A stretch of 41,998 bases of DNA from an uncultured bacterium (GTDB lineage: Bacteria > Gemmatimonadota > Gemmatimonadetes > Longimicrobiales > RSA9), in assembly GCA_937889645.1 (NCBI GenBank), contig CALBZE010000064.1:1-41998 (forward strand). The letters run 5' to 3'. Position 1 is the first letter of the stretch. Each line of letters opens with the position of its first letter. Of the stretch, positions 41,845-41,998 are shown piece after piece. A model generated the notes under the pieces. The model was not told the origin of the DNA. It saw nothing but the letters and a program-made list of their open reading frames with translations, and ran no database searches. A program made the position numbers and the translations under genes.

Positions 41845-41924
41845 TGGACCAGCTTTCGGGTGAGGGGCAAGACGCTCGAAAACTTGCCCGCATGGTGGGC
41901 CAGGTTTAGGGTGAAGGGCAACAC
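41823..41924 (+). repeat. Tandem repeat, two 51-base units
   Basis: GCTCGAAAACTT-CCCGCAT-GTGG-CCAG...GGGCAA is repeated at 41823-41873 and 41874-41924 with a handful of differences. It overlaps the last codons of the transposase remnant, so it may be a duplicated IS end. Confidence 0.7.
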
Positions 41925-41998
41925 ACCTGATCGCAATAAGCAAACGAGGTATTCTCAAAAGTTGTGGATCGCGTGACTTGATGGGATGAAAAAGGGCG

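Noticed and set aside
1..41998. CRISPR arrays, rRNA genes, phage genes or a replication origin.
   Set aside because: No regularly spaced repeats, rRNA motifs, phage structural genes or DnaA-box clusters were seen.

Overview
The window is high-GC DNA from a Gram-negative, respiring bacterium. A type II secretion secretin implies an outer membrane. The N2O reductase is clade II (Sec-exported, with nosB) and sits beside an oxygen-reductase-like NO reductase, a combination known from Gemmatimonadota and neighbouring phyla. The phylum assignment is inference at modest confidence.

Layout. (1) About 1-2610, + strand: a heme-copper catalytic subunit whose active-site tyrosine position is glutamine (eNOR-like), a one-helix protein and a SCO copper chaperone fused to extra membrane helices. 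(2) 2615-8698, + strand: a hairpin, a sigma54-type promoter candidate and an operon for a cytoplasmic molybdopterin (nitrate reductase-like) enzyme with a four-cluster ferredoxin subunit, NarI-like cytochrome b, Tat-type Rieske protein, a small membrane protein and a TDT transporter. (3) 8707-16277, - strand: a tightly packed 13-gene operon. In transcription order it encodes a 12-helix NnrS/heme-copper-related protein, a DUF59 Fe-S factor, a DUF1858-DUF2249-DUF2249 protein, DUF2249, a TIM barrel, DUF2249, a small heme-copper-like protein, a CopD-like protein, a Crp/Fnr regulator, a second small heme-copper-like protein, DUF542, a cupin and a hemerythrin-thioesterase fusion. (4) 16278-16613: a divergent control region with a perfect TGTGA-N6-TCACA palindrome. 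(5) 16614-22881, + strand: a blue-copper lipoprotein, then nosZ, nosB, nosD, nosF, nosY. (6) 22943-24648, - strand: a three-gene cassette ending in a SLATT-domain 2-TM protein, candidate defence effector. (7) 25016-25087, - strand: tRNA-Met(CAU) with a clear sigma70 promoter and a 16-bp hairpin terminator. (8) 25196-31870, - strand: type II secretion genes E, D, C-like, M, L, K. (9) 31871-41998: an accessory segment with IS3 remnants at both edges, enclosing a 2568-residue Rhs/YD protein of teneurin-like layout and a small membrane PH-domain protein as candidate immunity partner.

Regions 1-5 fit one physiology: nitrate reduction, NO reduction and N2O reduction, with a large accessory operon that looks built for NO sensing, copper/heme handling and Fe-S repair. 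The regulator in that operon has a CRP-type recognition helix that predicts the palindrome in the divergent region, so the NO-response operon and the nos operon are probably co-regulated. The most novel elements are the DUF2249-rich operon with its split-RIC and hemerythrin-thioesterase parts, the SLATT cassette and the teneurin-like Rhs protein.
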